A DNA stretch of 64,000 bases from assembly GCF_004299445.1 (NCBI RefSeq), contig NZ_SCTC01000080.1, forward strand, positions 1 to 64,000, given 5' to 3'. Below, in pieces: positions 42,323 to 51,678 of this stretch. Source of the stretch: Phenylobacterium sp. Its GTDB lineage: Bacteria; Pseudomonadota; Alphaproteobacteria; Caulobacterales; Caulobacteraceae. A program made the position numbers and the translations under genes. How positions within the stretch are numbered: the stretch's first letter is position 1; every line of letters starts with the position of its first letter. Under the pieces are notes generated by a model. That model did not search any database, had not been told where the DNA came from, and worked only from the letters and a program-made list of their open reading frames with translations.

Positions 42323-42934
42323 ATGCGCTCATTGATCCTCGCCGCCCTGCTGACCCTTCCCGCCGCCGCGGTTCACGCCGATCCGGTGCAGGAGGCGCGC
42401 TCGGCCACAGCGGCCTGTCTGGCGGCGGTGATCGACGGGGCCCCGGTCGACGACATCGACGGCGACGACGTCTCGATCCGGCGCGGGCAGAATCCGGTCA
42501 GCTGCACGGTGCGCGTCACGGCCGGGGAGCCGGTTGTCATCCGCGACGCGGTGCAGGTGGCGATGAAGCGGCGGGCCGAGATCTTCTCGTTGGCCAAGAG
42601 CGCCTGGACGCCCGGCGAGTGGGCCACCCGCGAGACCTATTGCAACATCCCCGGCCGCCGCGCGCTGGCCGTGTTCGTGAGCACGTCGAAGCCGGGACGC
42701 CAGCCCGTGCTGACCGCGACCGTGTTCGAGGCCAAGGCGCGCGACCAGCGCTGCGATCGCGACCTGGGTGTTCAGGAGATCGCCGCGAGCGATCCTACGC
42801 CAGGAGCCGAGGCGGTGGCCGCGGCGCCGAAGGCCGAAGCTCGTCCATCCGATATCGTCACCCTGGATCCGCCTCCGCCGAAGCAGGCGAAGAAGAGCCT
42901 CCGCAGCCGCCTGGGGCTGGGGAAGAAGGACTGA
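42323..42934 (+). CDS. exported protein of unknown function
   Basis: A 203-aa protein with a signal peptide MRSLILAALLTLPAAAVHA. It has a compact middle domain with two pairs of cysteines (ATAACLAAV, NPVSCTVRV, RETYCNIPG, ARDQRCDRD) that could form disulfides, and a disordered Ala/Pro/Lys-rich tail (LDPPPPKQAKKSLRSRL). I recognise no family. The signal-peptide start at 42323 is preferred over ATG 42290. It follows ppc by 64 bp in the same direction. The 276 bp after it hold no gene. Confidence 0.72.
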   Translation: MRSLILAALLTLPAAAVHADPVQEARSATAACLAAVIDGAPVDDIDGDDVSIRRGQNPVSCTVRVTAGEPVVIRDAVQVAMKRRAEIFSLAKSAWTPGEWATRETYCNIPGRRALAVFVSTSKPGRQPVLTATVFEAKARDQRCDRDLGVQEIAASDPTPGAEAVAAAPKAEARPSDIVTLDPPPPKQAKKSLRSRLGLGKKD

Positions 42935-43210
42935 GTTTCCTCGCGTTCGTTTCTCCAGATACGCGGCGCTCGCGCAGGGTGTTGAGCCTAGCCGCCGCCG
43001 CTTTCCCCGCTGACGACGGCGATTCTAGGTGGCCGGGACAAGCGCGGCCATGACGTTCCAGATGAGGGGGCGACGCGGGCTTGTCGCGGCGGTGGTGTTG
43101 TCCGGCACGGGGTCGGGACTTCAGCCGCGGCCGTCTCGGTCGAGTCCGTTTGGACTACCGCCCAGGGGCGGCTCCGTTCCAAGATGGGGCCAAATCACCG
43201 GGAGGCGGCC

Positions 43211-44020
43211 TTGAGCGACAAGCTGTTCGATCATCCGTGGCGGACCATCCGCGTCGAGCGGCGGGAGCACATCGTCGAGGTGGCGTTGAACCGCCCGGAC
43301 GCGCGCAACGCCCTGAACGGCGACCTCATGGAGGAACTGACCGAGGCGGCTGGGCTGCTGCGCCTGCGGACCGACGTACGGGCGGTGATCCTGAAGGGCG
43401 CCGACGGCTACTTCTCGGCCGGCGCAGACCTCAACGCCAGCCAGCAGCGGACGTCACTGAGCCTGATCGAGAGCCGCCGGGCCGTGATGGCTGGGCCCGA
43501 CATGTGCCGCGCCTGGAGCGAGATCGAGGCCGTCACCATCGCGGCCATCGAGGGCTACTGCATTGGCGGCGGGGCGGCGCTGGTGATCGCTTGCGACTTC
43601 CGCGTGATGGGCGAGGGGGCCTACCTGCGCCTGCCCGAGGTTCCGCTCGGCATGAACATGAGCTGGCGCTCGATCCCCAAAATCGCGGCCCTGGTCGGCC
43701 CCTCGCGCGCCAAGCAATTCGTGATGTTCGGCGAGGCGGTGGACACCGCCACCTGCCTGAACTGGGGCTTCGCCGATGAGGGCGTGCCGAAGGGCGAGGC
43801 CGTGACGGCCGCCCGGCGCTGGGCCGACAAGGTCGCCGCCCTGCCGCCGCTGCCGATCCGGATGACCAAGGAGGCGGTGAACGCGGTCACCCAGGCCACG
43901 GCTCAGGCCTCGATCTACATGGACCGCGACCAGTTCCTGCTGGCGACGTCCAGTCAGGACTATCGCGAAGGCCTCGCGGCGTTCCGCGAGAAGCGGCCGG
44001 GCAAGTTCACGGGCAGCTGA
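43211..44020 (+). CDS. enoyl-CoA hydratase/isomerase family protein
   Basis: A 269-aa crotonase-fold enzyme: EVALNRPDARNALN, FSAGADLNAS (first oxyanion loop), GYCIGGGAALVIACDFR (second oxyanion loop) and RLPEVPLGMNMSW with one of the usual acid positions. The TTG start at 43211 has GGGAGG 6 nt upstream and fits better than ATG 43184. It is translationally coupled to the GNAT gene (ATGA overlap). The substrate is unknown; fatty acid or branched acyl-CoA turnover is the family norm. Confidence 0.87.
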   Translation: MSDKLFDHPWRTIRVERREHIVEVALNRPDARNALNGDLMEELTEAAGLLRLRTDVRAVILKGADGYFSAGADLNASQQRTSLSLIESRRAVMAGPDMCRAWSEIEAVTIAAIEGYCIGGGAALVIACDFRVMGEGAYLRLPEVPLGMNMSWRSIPKIAALVGPSRAKQFVMFGEAVDTATCLNWGFADEGVPKGEAVTAARRWADKVAALPPLPIRMTKEAVNAVTQATAQASIYMDRDQFLLATSSQDYREGLAAFREKRPGKFTGS

Positions 44021-44514
44021 TGAGCGTCATTCTGCGAACCGAGCGGCTGGTGTTGCGCAAGGCGCGGCCCGATGACCTCAAGGCTCTGCACGCCATGATG
44101 TCGGATGCGGAGACCATGCGGTACTGGTCGACGCCGCCGCATGCCGACCTGGCGACCACCCGCGACTGGCTGGAGGGCATGATCGCCGCGCCGCCCGAGA
44201 CCAGCGACGACTTCATCGTCGAGAAGGACGGCGAGACCATCGGCAAGCTGGGAGCCTGGCGGCTGCCCGAGATCGGATATCTGATCGGGCGGCCGCACTG
44301 GGGGCGGGGCTATGCGCGCGAGGCCCTGGCCGCGTTCGTGAGCTACGCCTTCGCCCACCGCACCGACCATCTCACCGCCGACGTCGATCCGCGCAACACG
44401 GCCAGCCTGGCGCTGCTGGCGAGGGCCGGGTTCCGTGAGACCGGGCGGGCGGAACGGACGTGGTGCGTCGGCGGAGAATGGTGCGACAGCGTCTACTTCC
44501 GCCTGGATGCCTAG
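44020..44514 (+). CDS. GNAT acetyltransferase (RimJ/RimL-like)
   Basis: A 164-aa acetyltransferase: ILRTERLVLRKARPDDLKAL opening, acetyl-CoA binding loop IGRPHWGRGYAREAL, DVDPRNTASLALLARAGFRE. This is the RimJ/RimL branch that acetylates protein N-termini or small amines. The ATG overlaps the stop of the enoyl-CoA hydratase gene. It converges with the following exported protein gene after 44 bp. Confidence 0.87.
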   Translation: MSVILRTERLVLRKARPDDLKALHAMMSDAETMRYWSTPPHADLATTRDWLEGMIAAPPETSDDFIVEKDGETIGKLGAWRLPEIGYLIGRPHWGRGYAREALAAFVSYAFAHRTDHLTADVDPRNTASLALLARAGFRETGRAERTWCVGGEWCDSVYFRLDA

Positions 44515-44558
44515 CGCCTGTCGGGGCGAAACCGGCTTCCACCTTCGCCCAACGCGCT

Positions 44559-45551
44559 CTAGCGGGCGGCAGCCGGCGCAGCGCCGGCCTCGCGGTCCTT
44601 CACGCGACCGCCCGCCAGGATGTTGGTGAGCGCATAGTTCCCTTCGTGGCAGGCGTATTCGAAGATCGGGACGCTGGTGGCGCGCATCGGGTGCTCGCCC
44701 CGCCAGACCTGGGTGTAGGCGCCGGGATCGTCGACCTCGAAGGTGTACAGGATCTCGTCGGCGGCGATGCGCCGGAAGCGCTCGACGATCTTCGCGCGGG
44801 TCGTCAGCATGATCCAGTCGCCGGCGTTCCACCGCCAGCGGTCGTTGGGGCTGAGCCCTGTCGTTTCGACCACCAGGGTGTCGCCGTCCCAGCGGCCGAC
44901 GGAATCTCCCATCCAGGGGCGGATAGCCGCGGGCAGGGGCGTGCGGTTCTTCATGCGCACGATGCGGGCCTCGTGGTTCTGCTCGCCGAACAGCACGACG
45001 TGCTCGGCGGTCTGCACGATGAGGATGTGGTGACGGTTGATGATCGGCGCCGCGACTCCCCCGCCGCCGCCGAGCAGGCAGCGCTCGTCGAAGGGGCGGG
45101 CCTCGGGGTCGTCGTAGACTTCTTCGTCGGCGAGGGCCTTTTCGGCGGCGGCCTTGGCGGAGGGCGTGTAGGGCAGGCGGCCGTCGGCGGGGTCGACGAT
45201 CTGCGAGCTGCGAGGCTCGCCGCGCACGCGGGCCAGCCCCTGCGGGCGCTCGAAGCGGTCGTCGTCGGTGACCCCGTCCGGCGGCGGGGCCGGCTCGTCG
45301 GGGTTGACCGGCGCGATCACCTTGTCGAAGCGCGCGAAGCCCTTGCCCTCGAACGCGGCGACCTCTTCCGGCGTGGCGACGAGGGCCTTGAACGCCTTGG
45401 GCCGCTGCAGCCGCGTCATGCTGTCGTTATCCCACAGCCCCTGGAGGTCTGGCTGGCCCAGAGCGGTCCGCGGCGTCTTGTAGGCCTGAGCGCCGGCCGA
45501 CGGCGCAAGCGTGAGGACGATGCACGCAGCGAGGAGCGTGAGGCGCAGCAT
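44559..45551 (-). CDS. exported protein, CHEGNY family paralogue A
   Basis: A 330-aa protein with a signal peptide (LRLTLLAACIVLTLAPSAGA). It shares a set of motifs with the protein at 50690-51619: DGRLPYTP, ERCLLGGG, VGRWDGDTLVVETTGL, KIVERFRRI and EYACHEGNYALTNIL near the C-terminus. I do not know a function; such proteins are widespread in Sphingomonadales, Caulobacterales and Acidobacteria as unannotated secreted proteins. It stands alone upstream of the response regulator gene on the same strand. Confidence 0.8.
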   Translation of the reverse strand: MLRLTLLAACIVLTLAPSAGAQAYKTPRTALGQPDLQGLWDNDSMTRLQRPKAFKALVATPEEVAAFEGKGFARFDKVIAPVNPDEPAPPPDGVTDDDRFERPQGLARVRGEPRSSQIVDPADGRLPYTPSAKAAAEKALADEEVYDDPEARPFDERCLLGGGGGVAAPIINRHHILIVQTAEHVVLFGEQNHEARIVRMKNRTPLPAAIRPWMGDSVGRWDGDTLVVETTGLSPNDRWRWNAGDWIMLTTRAKIVERFRRIAADEILYTFEVDDPGAYTQVWRGEHPMRATSVPIFEYACHEGNYALTNILAGGRVKDREAGAAPAAAR

Positions 45552-45590
45552 CGCTAACGCGTGACGCGACGGAGCGTGGCCGTCAACGGC

Positions 45591-46208
45591 TCAATCGAGA
45601 CCTTGCTCCTTCGCCAGCAGCGCCAGTTCGGTGCGGGAGGACACCCCCAGCTTCTCGTAGAGGTTATGCAGGTGCATCTTCACAGTGCCCTCGGAGATGC
45701 CGAGGCTGCGGGCGATCTCCTTGTTCCGCTGGCCCTGGGCGACCTGGCGGACCACGTCGCTCTCACGGGGCGTGAGTTCGGCGGTCGACGTCGGCGCCTG
45801 GGCCAGCATGGACATCACCTGCTTCATGGCCTCCTTGTCGATCCACTGACCGCCTTCCAGAACGGCCTCGACGCAGCGCACCAGCATCTCGCCGCCGGCG
45901 TCCTTCAGGATCAGGCCGTCGACCTTGAGCTTCACCGCCTCGACCAGTGGCTTGGGCTCCAGCCCGGCGGTGAGGAGGATGATCTTGCAGGGCCACCCCT
46001 CGGCCCGGGCCTGGCGCAGCAGGTCCAGGCCGGAGAGCGCCGGCATCTGGACATCCAGGATCGCGATGTCAGGCTGCCGCGCGAGGATCGCGGTGCGGGC
46101 CTGAAGCCCGTCCGAGCAGCGGTCGACAACCTCGTAGGGCGGTCCGAAGAGGCCCGCCACCGCGTCACGCATCAGGGGATGGTCGTCGGCGATCAGCAGG
46201 GTGGTCAT
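45591..46208 (-). CDS. NarL/FixJ-type response regulator
   Basis: A 205-aa two-domain regulator. The receiver carries DDHPLMRD and the phospho-acceptor Asp52 in IAILDVQMP, with Lys in LILKDAGG. The LuxR/GerE HTH is LTPRESDVVRQVAQGQRNKEIARSLGISEGTVKMHLHNL. The ATG overlaps the kinase stop by 4 bp, so the pair is one operon. The targets are unknown; the divergent PEP-CTERM gene upstream of the kinase is one candidate. Confidence 0.93.
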   Translation of the reverse strand: MTTLLIADDHPLMRDAVAGLFGPPYEVVDRCSDGLQARTAILARQPDIAILDVQMPALSGLDLLRQARAEGWPCKIILLTAGLEPKPLVEAVKLKVDGLILKDAGGEMLVRCVEAVLEGGQWIDKEAMKQVMSMLAQAPTSTAELTPRESDVVRQVAQGQRNKEIARSLGISEGTVKMHLHNLYEKLGVSSRTELALLAKEQGLD

Positions 46209-47953
46209 GCGGCGATCTTCTCCAGGGGCAGGTCGATGCCGACGCTTGCGCCGCGTGGGCTGCTCGCCAGCCGGACACGGCCACCCATGGCCCTGGCCCG
46301 CTCCTGCAGCGAACGCGGGCCGACGGCGGCCTTCTTGAGGTCCTCATCCATCATCTCGCCCTGGAAGCCGAAGCCGTGCCCGTCGTCGACAATCTCGAGG
46401 CTGAGGCGGCCCTGCCCGGTCAGGGTCCGGACGGTGACATTGCGGGCCAGCCCATGGCGCACGGCGTTCGCCACGGCCTCCCGAACGATGCGGCCGATGT
46501 CGTAGGCGGTCTGGGTCGACACCATCGGGCTGTCCGACGCCATGTCAGCCAGGACGCAGATGTTCCAGTAGCGTGAAAGGTGGTCCGCCAGCTCTTCCAA
46601 CTCCTCGCGAAGGTCGATCGGCTTGGCCGGCTCGTTGGATCGGGCCGGGCGCATGGCGGTGATGAAGGTGCGCAATTCGCGCTGTTCCTCGGTCAGGGCC
46701 TGTCGCAGGCCCAGCAGGCGCACCTTGGCCGCAACGGGCAGGTTGCCGGCGCGCAACAGGCCTTCGAGCTGAATCGCCGCGCCGGCCAGGAACTGGAGGA
46801 CTCCGTCGTGCAGGTCGCGCGACAGGCGCACACGCTCGGCGTTGGCGGCGGTGGCGCGGTGGGTCATCTGGGCATGCCAGCGCTGCAGACCGACCGAAAT
46901 CTGGGCGCTCACCATCGCGCCGAACGCCAGGTCCTCGGTGGCCGGTTCTTCCTGGTCGAGCACCAGGATCACACCCTCGAGCGGATCGGCGCGGATCGGC
47001 AGCACCAGCATCCGCTCGAACGACAGGGTCGCCAGCAGCGAAGGCGCGACCGGCGGTCCCCTGACGACGCGGGATCGGCCGTCCGGCCGCGTGATCGCCA
47101 TGTCGCTGGCGCGATCATAGAGGAACACCGAACCTTCCAGGCGCGGCGACACCAGCCAGTCGTCGCCGCCGGGCGGCAGGACACGTTTGGCGTATTCGCC
47201 GCCATCCACCTCGATCACGTTCAGATAGGGCTCGTCGCCTTCGGTCCAGAGGACCATGCCGCGGCGGGTGCGGAAGAGGCCCAGCGCGTGATTCAGCGCC
47301 TCGCGGGTGGGCGGCTCGGTCTCGTCGAAGCCCGCGTCCACCGGATCCGCCATCCGCGACAACTCTTCGACCATCCGCTCGAAGTGGCGGCCGAAACCGG
47401 TGAGCAGGATCATCACCATCACGATGTAGCCGAGCCGCACGATCCATGAGAGCGCGGCGGCGTCGTCGTGGTCCGCGCCCAGCGCCGCCGACCAGCCGGC
47501 CGGGAGGAACACCGCCAGGATGGTCAGGCTCATCAACAGCGCGCCGCGCGACCCCCATTGGATCGTCGCACTCACGATCAGGAAGACGAGGGGACTGAAG
47601 AACGGGCTCTCGGCGCCGGTCGTCATGTAGAAGAGCGCCGTGAAGACCCCCAGATCGATCGCGGTCGGGAGCAGGGGCTGGCGCAGGACCCGGTAGGCGA
47701 AGCGCCGGCTGCGCGAGAGCGCCAAAAGGACGAGACTGTAGGCGAGGTACCCGCCGATCAGAGGGCGCACCAGGCCGCCCTCGAGGCTCGGCGCGTCCGG
47801 TCCGAACATGACGCCCACGGCCAGGAACCCGACCAGGACGGCGCGGGCGCCGGCCACCAGCCGCGTACTCCTGACGTAGAAAAGTCCCCTGCCGCTCAAT
47901 GCCGTTCCCCGGTTCCGGGCGTCAGTCTGGAGCAGGCGCCTCGGCGTGCCCAT
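46205..47953 (-). CDS. NarX-type membrane sensor histidine kinase (HisKA_3)
   Basis: A 582-aa kinase. About six hydrophobic segments occupy residues 30-200 (VAGARAVLVGFLAVGVMF, ATIQWGSRGALLMSLTILAVF, LGYIVMVMILLTGFG). A GAF-like linker is followed by the HisKA_3 motif ERVRLSRDLHDGVLQFLAG with phospho-acceptor His382 and an HATPase domain (IVREAVANAVRHG, DDGHGFGF). ATG 47953 is chosen over the distal in-frame 48028. It is upstream of and coupled to its regulator. Confidence 0.9.
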   Translation of the reverse strand: MGTPRRLLQTDARNRGTALSGRGLFYVRSTRLVAGARAVLVGFLAVGVMFGPDAPSLEGGLVRPLIGGYLAYSLVLLALSRSRRFAYRVLRQPLLPTAIDLGVFTALFYMTTGAESPFFSPLVFLIVSATIQWGSRGALLMSLTILAVFLPAGWSAALGADHDDAAALSWIVRLGYIVMVMILLTGFGRHFERMVEELSRMADPVDAGFDETEPPTREALNHALGLFRTRRGMVLWTEGDEPYLNVIEVDGGEYAKRVLPPGGDDWLVSPRLEGSVFLYDRASDMAITRPDGRSRVVRGPPVAPSLLATLSFERMLVLPIRADPLEGVILVLDQEEPATEDLAFGAMVSAQISVGLQRWHAQMTHRATAANAERVRLSRDLHDGVLQFLAGAAIQLEGLLRAGNLPVAAKVRLLGLRQALTEEQRELRTFITAMRPARSNEPAKPIDLREELEELADHLSRYWNICVLADMASDSPMVSTQTAYDIGRIVREAVANAVRHGLARNVTVRTLTGQGRLSLEIVDDGHGFGFQGEMMDEDLKKAAVGPRSLQERARAMGGRVRLASSPRGASVGIDLPLEKIAA

Positions 47954-48126
47954 CCTGATCGAAAGGTAGGGGTCGGCCCCCACCGTCACGCCAGATTGTT
48001 CGCTTTGCTGCGTCGCACATACTCGCAACCAAGGGGAGGCGGCGTTCTGTCCCGTGGCAAACGGCCATCGGAAAGCGTCCGCCTCCAGACAAGTCTGACC
48101 GCCCGCGGCGGTCGAAAGGGGTAGTG

Positions 48127-48918
48127 ATGGGTGCGAAGATGAAGGCGATGGTCGCCGCGGCGGTGCTGGCTTCGGCCGGTGGCTTCGCGGCGGGCGCGAA
48201 CGCCGCGACGGTGGTCCAGATCGCGAGCTACACCCAGGTCGGCGGCGGCAAGACCTTCGCCTGGGACGGCGTGGGCGGGAATGGCGGCCGTCTGTTCACC
48301 AACTCGACCCTCGCGGCCAACGCCTCGGCCGCGCAGATCGGCGCGGCGAGCGCCCAGTGGGTCAACGTCATCTTCAACTTCAACGACGCCGGCGTCATGG
48401 GCCTGCAGGGGCAACTGCTGTTCAACGCCACGGCGCCCACGGGCGCGGCGACGCAGCTGACCAACACCAATCCGATCCGCCAGAGCGGCCTGAACGGCTC
48501 GTTCGCCTTCAAATACACCGGCGGGAGCCCGGTGACGGCCTACGGGACGACATTCAACACCGGCGCGAACCTGCTCAGCGGGACGTTCACCAACGGCTGG
48601 CTCTCGGTGGGCGGCTCGTCCGGCGGGTTCGCCGACTCGTACGGCCTGACCGGCGGGACCGTTACTCTGACCTCCAGCGTCATCCCGATGAACAAGCTGA
48701 TCGACGGGGACCTGGGCTTCTCGTTCTCGGGGTTGACGCCGCAGGCTGCGATCATCGGCGCGAACGGCACGCGGCAACTGCGGGACTTCCGCGCCTCGGC
48801 GGGCGCCAACTTCTCGGCCACGGCGGTGCCGGAGCCGACGACCTGGGCGCTCATGATCATGGGCTTCGGCGCGGCGGGCGCCATCCTGCGCCGCCGGGCC
48901 GCGGCCGTCGCCGCCTGA
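48127..48918 (+). CDS. PEPxxWA-CTERM sorted exported protein
   Basis: A 263-aa secreted protein: signal peptide (KAMVAAAVLASAGGFAAGANA), a beta-rich Gly/Asn/Thr ectodomain (KTFAWDGVGGNGGRLF, VNVIFNFNDAGVMGLQG) and the sorting tail AVPEPTTWALMIMGFGAAG followed by RRRAAA. The ATG at 48127 has AAGGGG upstream. It is divergent from the HisKA_3 kinase (173 bp between starts). It shares no ectodomain similarity with the KPIY-repeat protein, only the sorting tail. Confidence 0.88.
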   Translation: MGAKMKAMVAAAVLASAGGFAAGANAATVVQIASYTQVGGGKTFAWDGVGGNGGRLFTNSTLAANASAAQIGAASAQWVNVIFNFNDAGVMGLQGQLLFNATAPTGAATQLTNTNPIRQSGLNGSFAFKYTGGSPVTAYGTTFNTGANLLSGTFTNGWLSVGGSSGGFADSYGLTGGTVTLTSSVIPMNKLIDGDLGFSFSGLTPQAAIIGANGTRQLRDFRASAGANFSATAVPEPTTWALMIMGFGAAGAILRRRAAAVAA

Positions 48919-48930
48919 GGCGCCGCGGCC

Positions 48931-49695
48931 TCAGGCGTTGCGCGCCATGAGGCCGCCGTCCACCGGGATGGTGACGCCGGTGATATACGACGCGGCGGGC
49001 AGGCACAGGCTGAGCGTCATGTGGGCGACCTCCTCGGGCCGGCCATAGCGGCGCATGGCGGTGCGCCGCCGCGCGTAGGTCTGCTTGTCGGCGTCGGGAA
49101 TGGCGTCGGTCATCCCGGTGAGGATCGGCCCGGGGCAGATGCAGTTCACCGTGATTCCTTCGGGACCCAGCTCCACCGCCAGCGCCCGGGTCAGGCCGGT
49201 GACCGCCGCCTTGGCCGCCGAGTAGGGGCTGTCGCGACTGGTGGCGCCCAGGGCTTCGGTCGAGGCGATGTTGACGATGCGGCCGGCCGGCGACTGTCGC
49301 AGGTAGGGCAGCGCCGCGCGGATGATCCGTTGGTGCGACGTGACCAGGACGTCCATCGCACGGCTCCAGATGCGGTCGTAGTCTTCTGAATCGATGGGCG
49401 AAAAGGCGGATATGCCGGCGTTGTTCACGATCGCGTCGAGGCGCCCGAACTTCAGTGCGACGGAGTCGACCACGTCCTGAATCGCCTGAGGATCGGAGAC
49501 ATCCATCGCCCAGGCTTCGGCGCTGCCGCCGGACTGGCGGATGGCCTCGGCGACGGGGCCGCAGGTCTCGAGCTTCAGGTCGGTCACGGCCACGTGCGCG
49601 CCCTCCGCGGCGAAGACTTCGGCGGTGGCGCGGCCCATGCCTGACGCGGCCCCGGTGACCAGGACGACGGAGCCGGCGACGGATCGGGTGGTCAT
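48931..49695 (-). CDS. SDR family oxidoreductase
   Basis: A 254-aa classical short-chain dehydrogenase: VTGAASGMGRATAE (cofactor motif), VNNAGIS, SYT-type catalytic residues IASTEAL and YSAAKAAVTGLT, NCICPGPILTGM and PVDGGLMAR. The ATG at 49695 lies 5 nt after the stop of the upstream crotonase gene, so they are an operon. An alcohol/3-hydroxyacyl-CoA type substrate is likely. Substrate not determinable. Confidence 0.9.
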   Translation of the reverse strand: MTTRSVAGSVVLVTGAASGMGRATAEVFAAEGAHVAVTDLKLETCGPVAEAIRQSGGSAEAWAMDVSDPQAIQDVVDSVALKFGRLDAIVNNAGISAFSPIDSEDYDRIWSRAMDVLVTSHQRIIRAALPYLRQSPAGRIVNIASTEALGATSRDSPYSAAKAAVTGLTRALAVELGPEGITVNCICPGPILTGMTDAIPDADKQTYARRRTAMRRYGRPEEVAHMTLSLCLPAASYITGVTIPVDGGLMARNA

Positions 49696-49700
49696 GGTCT

Positions 49701-50513
49701 TCAACGTCCCTGGAATACGGGTTGGCGCTTCTCGAGGAAGCTGGCGACGCCTTCCTTGTGGTCTTCGGTCTGCATCAGGAGGCGAATCTTCTCGATGGCC
49801 CAGGCCCCGATCTCGCGCGGATCGCCGTAGGCATACTTGCTGAGGCCGGCCTTGAGGTGGCGCACCGCCAGCGGCGGGTTGGCGGCGATGCGGCCGGCCA
49901 GCTCGCGGGCCTTGGGCAGGAGGTCGTCGTGCGCGGTCACCTGGCTGACGAGACCGATGCGCAGCGCCTCGGCGGCGTCGAAGATGTCGCCGGTGAACAG
50001 GAGCTCGGCGGCCTTGGCCGGGCCCACGATGGCCGGCAGCCGATAGAAGCCGCCCACGTCGCAGACCAGCCCGCGCTTCACGAACAGCTCGCCGAACTTC
50101 GCCTTCTCGGACGCCAGCCGGATGTCGGCGAAGAGCGCCAGCTCCATGCCCCAGCCGACGGCGGCGCCGTTGACCGCGGCGATGATGGGCTTGTCGCACT
50201 CCAGGGCCGCGATGGCCGCGGGCGTGGCGTTGAAGGTGACCGGCATCGGGGCCCGCGAGACGGGCTTGGGTCCGGCCATGATCTCGCCGACGTCGTCGCC
50301 CGAGCAGAAGGCAGGGTCCGCGCCGGTGAGGATCACGCAGCGGACGTCAGGGTCGGCGGCGGCGGTCCGCAGGCTTTGCTCCAGCTCGTCGTAGGCCGGA
50401 TAGTTGAGGGCGTTGCGGCGGTGCGGCCGGTTCAGGGTGATCGTGGCGACGTGGTCTTCCACGGTCACCAGCGTGTGTTCGAACCCGGCGCTCTTTTCGG
50501 CCAGCGAGACCAT
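49701..50513 (-). CDS. enoyl-CoA hydratase/isomerase family protein
   Basis: A 270-aa crotonase: TITLNRPHRRNALN, FCSGDDVGEIM (oxyanion loop), AAVNGAAVGWGMELALFADIR, FVKRGLVCDVGGFY. GGAGGAG lies upstream of the ATG. It is first in an operon with the SDR at 48931. The usual second catalytic Glu position is not obvious, so hydratase versus isomerase activity is open. Confidence 0.9.
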   Translation of the reverse strand: MVSLAEKSAGFEHTLVTVEDHVATITLNRPHRRNALNYPAYDELEQSLRTAAADPDVRCVILTGADPAFCSGDDVGEIMAGPKPVSRAPMPVTFNATPAAIAALECDKPIIAAVNGAAVGWGMELALFADIRLASEKAKFGELFVKRGLVCDVGGFYRLPAIVGPAKAAELLFTGDIFDAAEALRIGLVSQVTAHDDLLPKARELAGRIAANPPLAVRHLKAGLSKYAYGDPREIGAWAIEKIRLLMQTEDHKEGVASFLEKRQPVFQGR

Positions 50514-50689
50514 GGGCGCTCCTCCTCTTGGCTGGCGACTGTTCGCCTGGGGGACGAGCAGGTCAACGGTGACGCCCCGTCAGCGACGGGCGGTCGCCGG
50601 AACCCGCAGGCGACGGGTGCGGGCAAAGACTCTCCTTGTGGAGAACGGCGTTCGGTCGCCAAATAGGCCGCACAAGGGGAGGCCAGTCG

Positions 50690-51619
50690 ATGCGGTTTGC
50701 GATCACGGCAGGTCTGCTCGCCTGCGCTTGCATGTTTCCATCCGCGACCCTGGCCCAGGCGGGGAAGCGCACGATCGACGGCGACTGGGCGATCAACTTC
50801 ACCATCCCGATGGAGACGCCGGCCGGCGCCACGGCGCTGGTCGTTCCGGAGGCTGAGGCGAAGGTCCTCGCGGCCAAGGTGGGGGCCGCGCTGGCGGCTG
50901 AGTTCGCCGCCGACCTGGATCCCGAGCTGCCGATGCTGGTGGAGCACTCCGATGGCCTGCCGATCGTGCGCGGACAGCGACGCTCGCGCGTGGTGATCCA
51001 GCCGGCCGACGGGATCCTCCCCTACACCCCGGAGGCCCGGAAGTCGCTCAGCGACCCGCCGCCGCCAGGCAGCTACGACAATCCAGAACAGCGGCCGAAC
51101 GCCGAGCGCTGCCTGGTCGGGTCGGGACAGGCGCCGCTGGTGAATTTCTCGCTGGACAGTCAGATCCAGATCGTAGCGACCGCAGACCACGTCGCGATCC
51201 ACTCCGAGTACGGCGACGACGTGCGCATCATCGCGTTGAACAAGCCGCACGCGCCGAAGGCGCTGTGGTCGCGCCTCGGTAGCTCTATCGGCCACTGGGA
51301 GGGCGAGACCCTGGTGGTGGAGACGATCGGCATGCCGGACAGCGACCGTGTGCGCCTGGCGCCGACCCTGTTGGTGTCGGGGGACGCCAAGGTGGTCGAG
51401 CGCTTCACCCCGATCTCGGATCGCGAGATGCTGTACCAGTTCACGGTGGTCGACCCGAAGACGTTCAGCGGGCCCTGGCTGGCCGAGTTCTCGTGGTTCC
51501 GCGCCAGGACGCCGATCTACGAGCACGCCTGCCACGAGGGGAACTATTCGCTGCGGAACATCCTTCTGGGCGCGCGCCAGCAGGAAGAGGACGCAAAGGC
51601 CGGGGGAGCCGCCCGCTAG
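50690..51619 (+). CDS. exported protein, CHEGNY family paralogue B
   Basis: A 309-aa secreted protein with a signal peptide (MRFAITAGLLACACMFPSATLA). Shared with the protein at 44559-45551: DGILPYTPEA, DNPEQRPNAERCLVG, IGHWEGETLVVETIG, KVVERFTPI, YQFTVVDP and EHACHEGNYSLRNILLGAR. GGGGAGG lies 8 nt before ATG 50690. Function unknown. It is divergent from the crotonase-SDR operon. Confidence 0.82.
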   Translation: MRFAITAGLLACACMFPSATLAQAGKRTIDGDWAINFTIPMETPAGATALVVPEAEAKVLAAKVGAALAAEFAADLDPELPMLVEHSDGLPIVRGQRRSRVVIQPADGILPYTPEARKSLSDPPPPGSYDNPEQRPNAERCLVGSGQAPLVNFSLDSQIQIVATADHVAIHSEYGDDVRIIALNKPHAPKALWSRLGSSIGHWEGETLVVETIGMPDSDRVRLAPTLLVSGDAKVVERFTPISDREMLYQFTVVDPKTFSGPWLAEFSWFRARTPIYEHACHEGNYSLRNILLGARQQEEDAKAGGAAR

Positions 51620-51678
51620 AACCGGTTTCGATCCGGCGACGCCGCCAGCACGGATGAAACAGGCTCTTGTCCGCAGCT

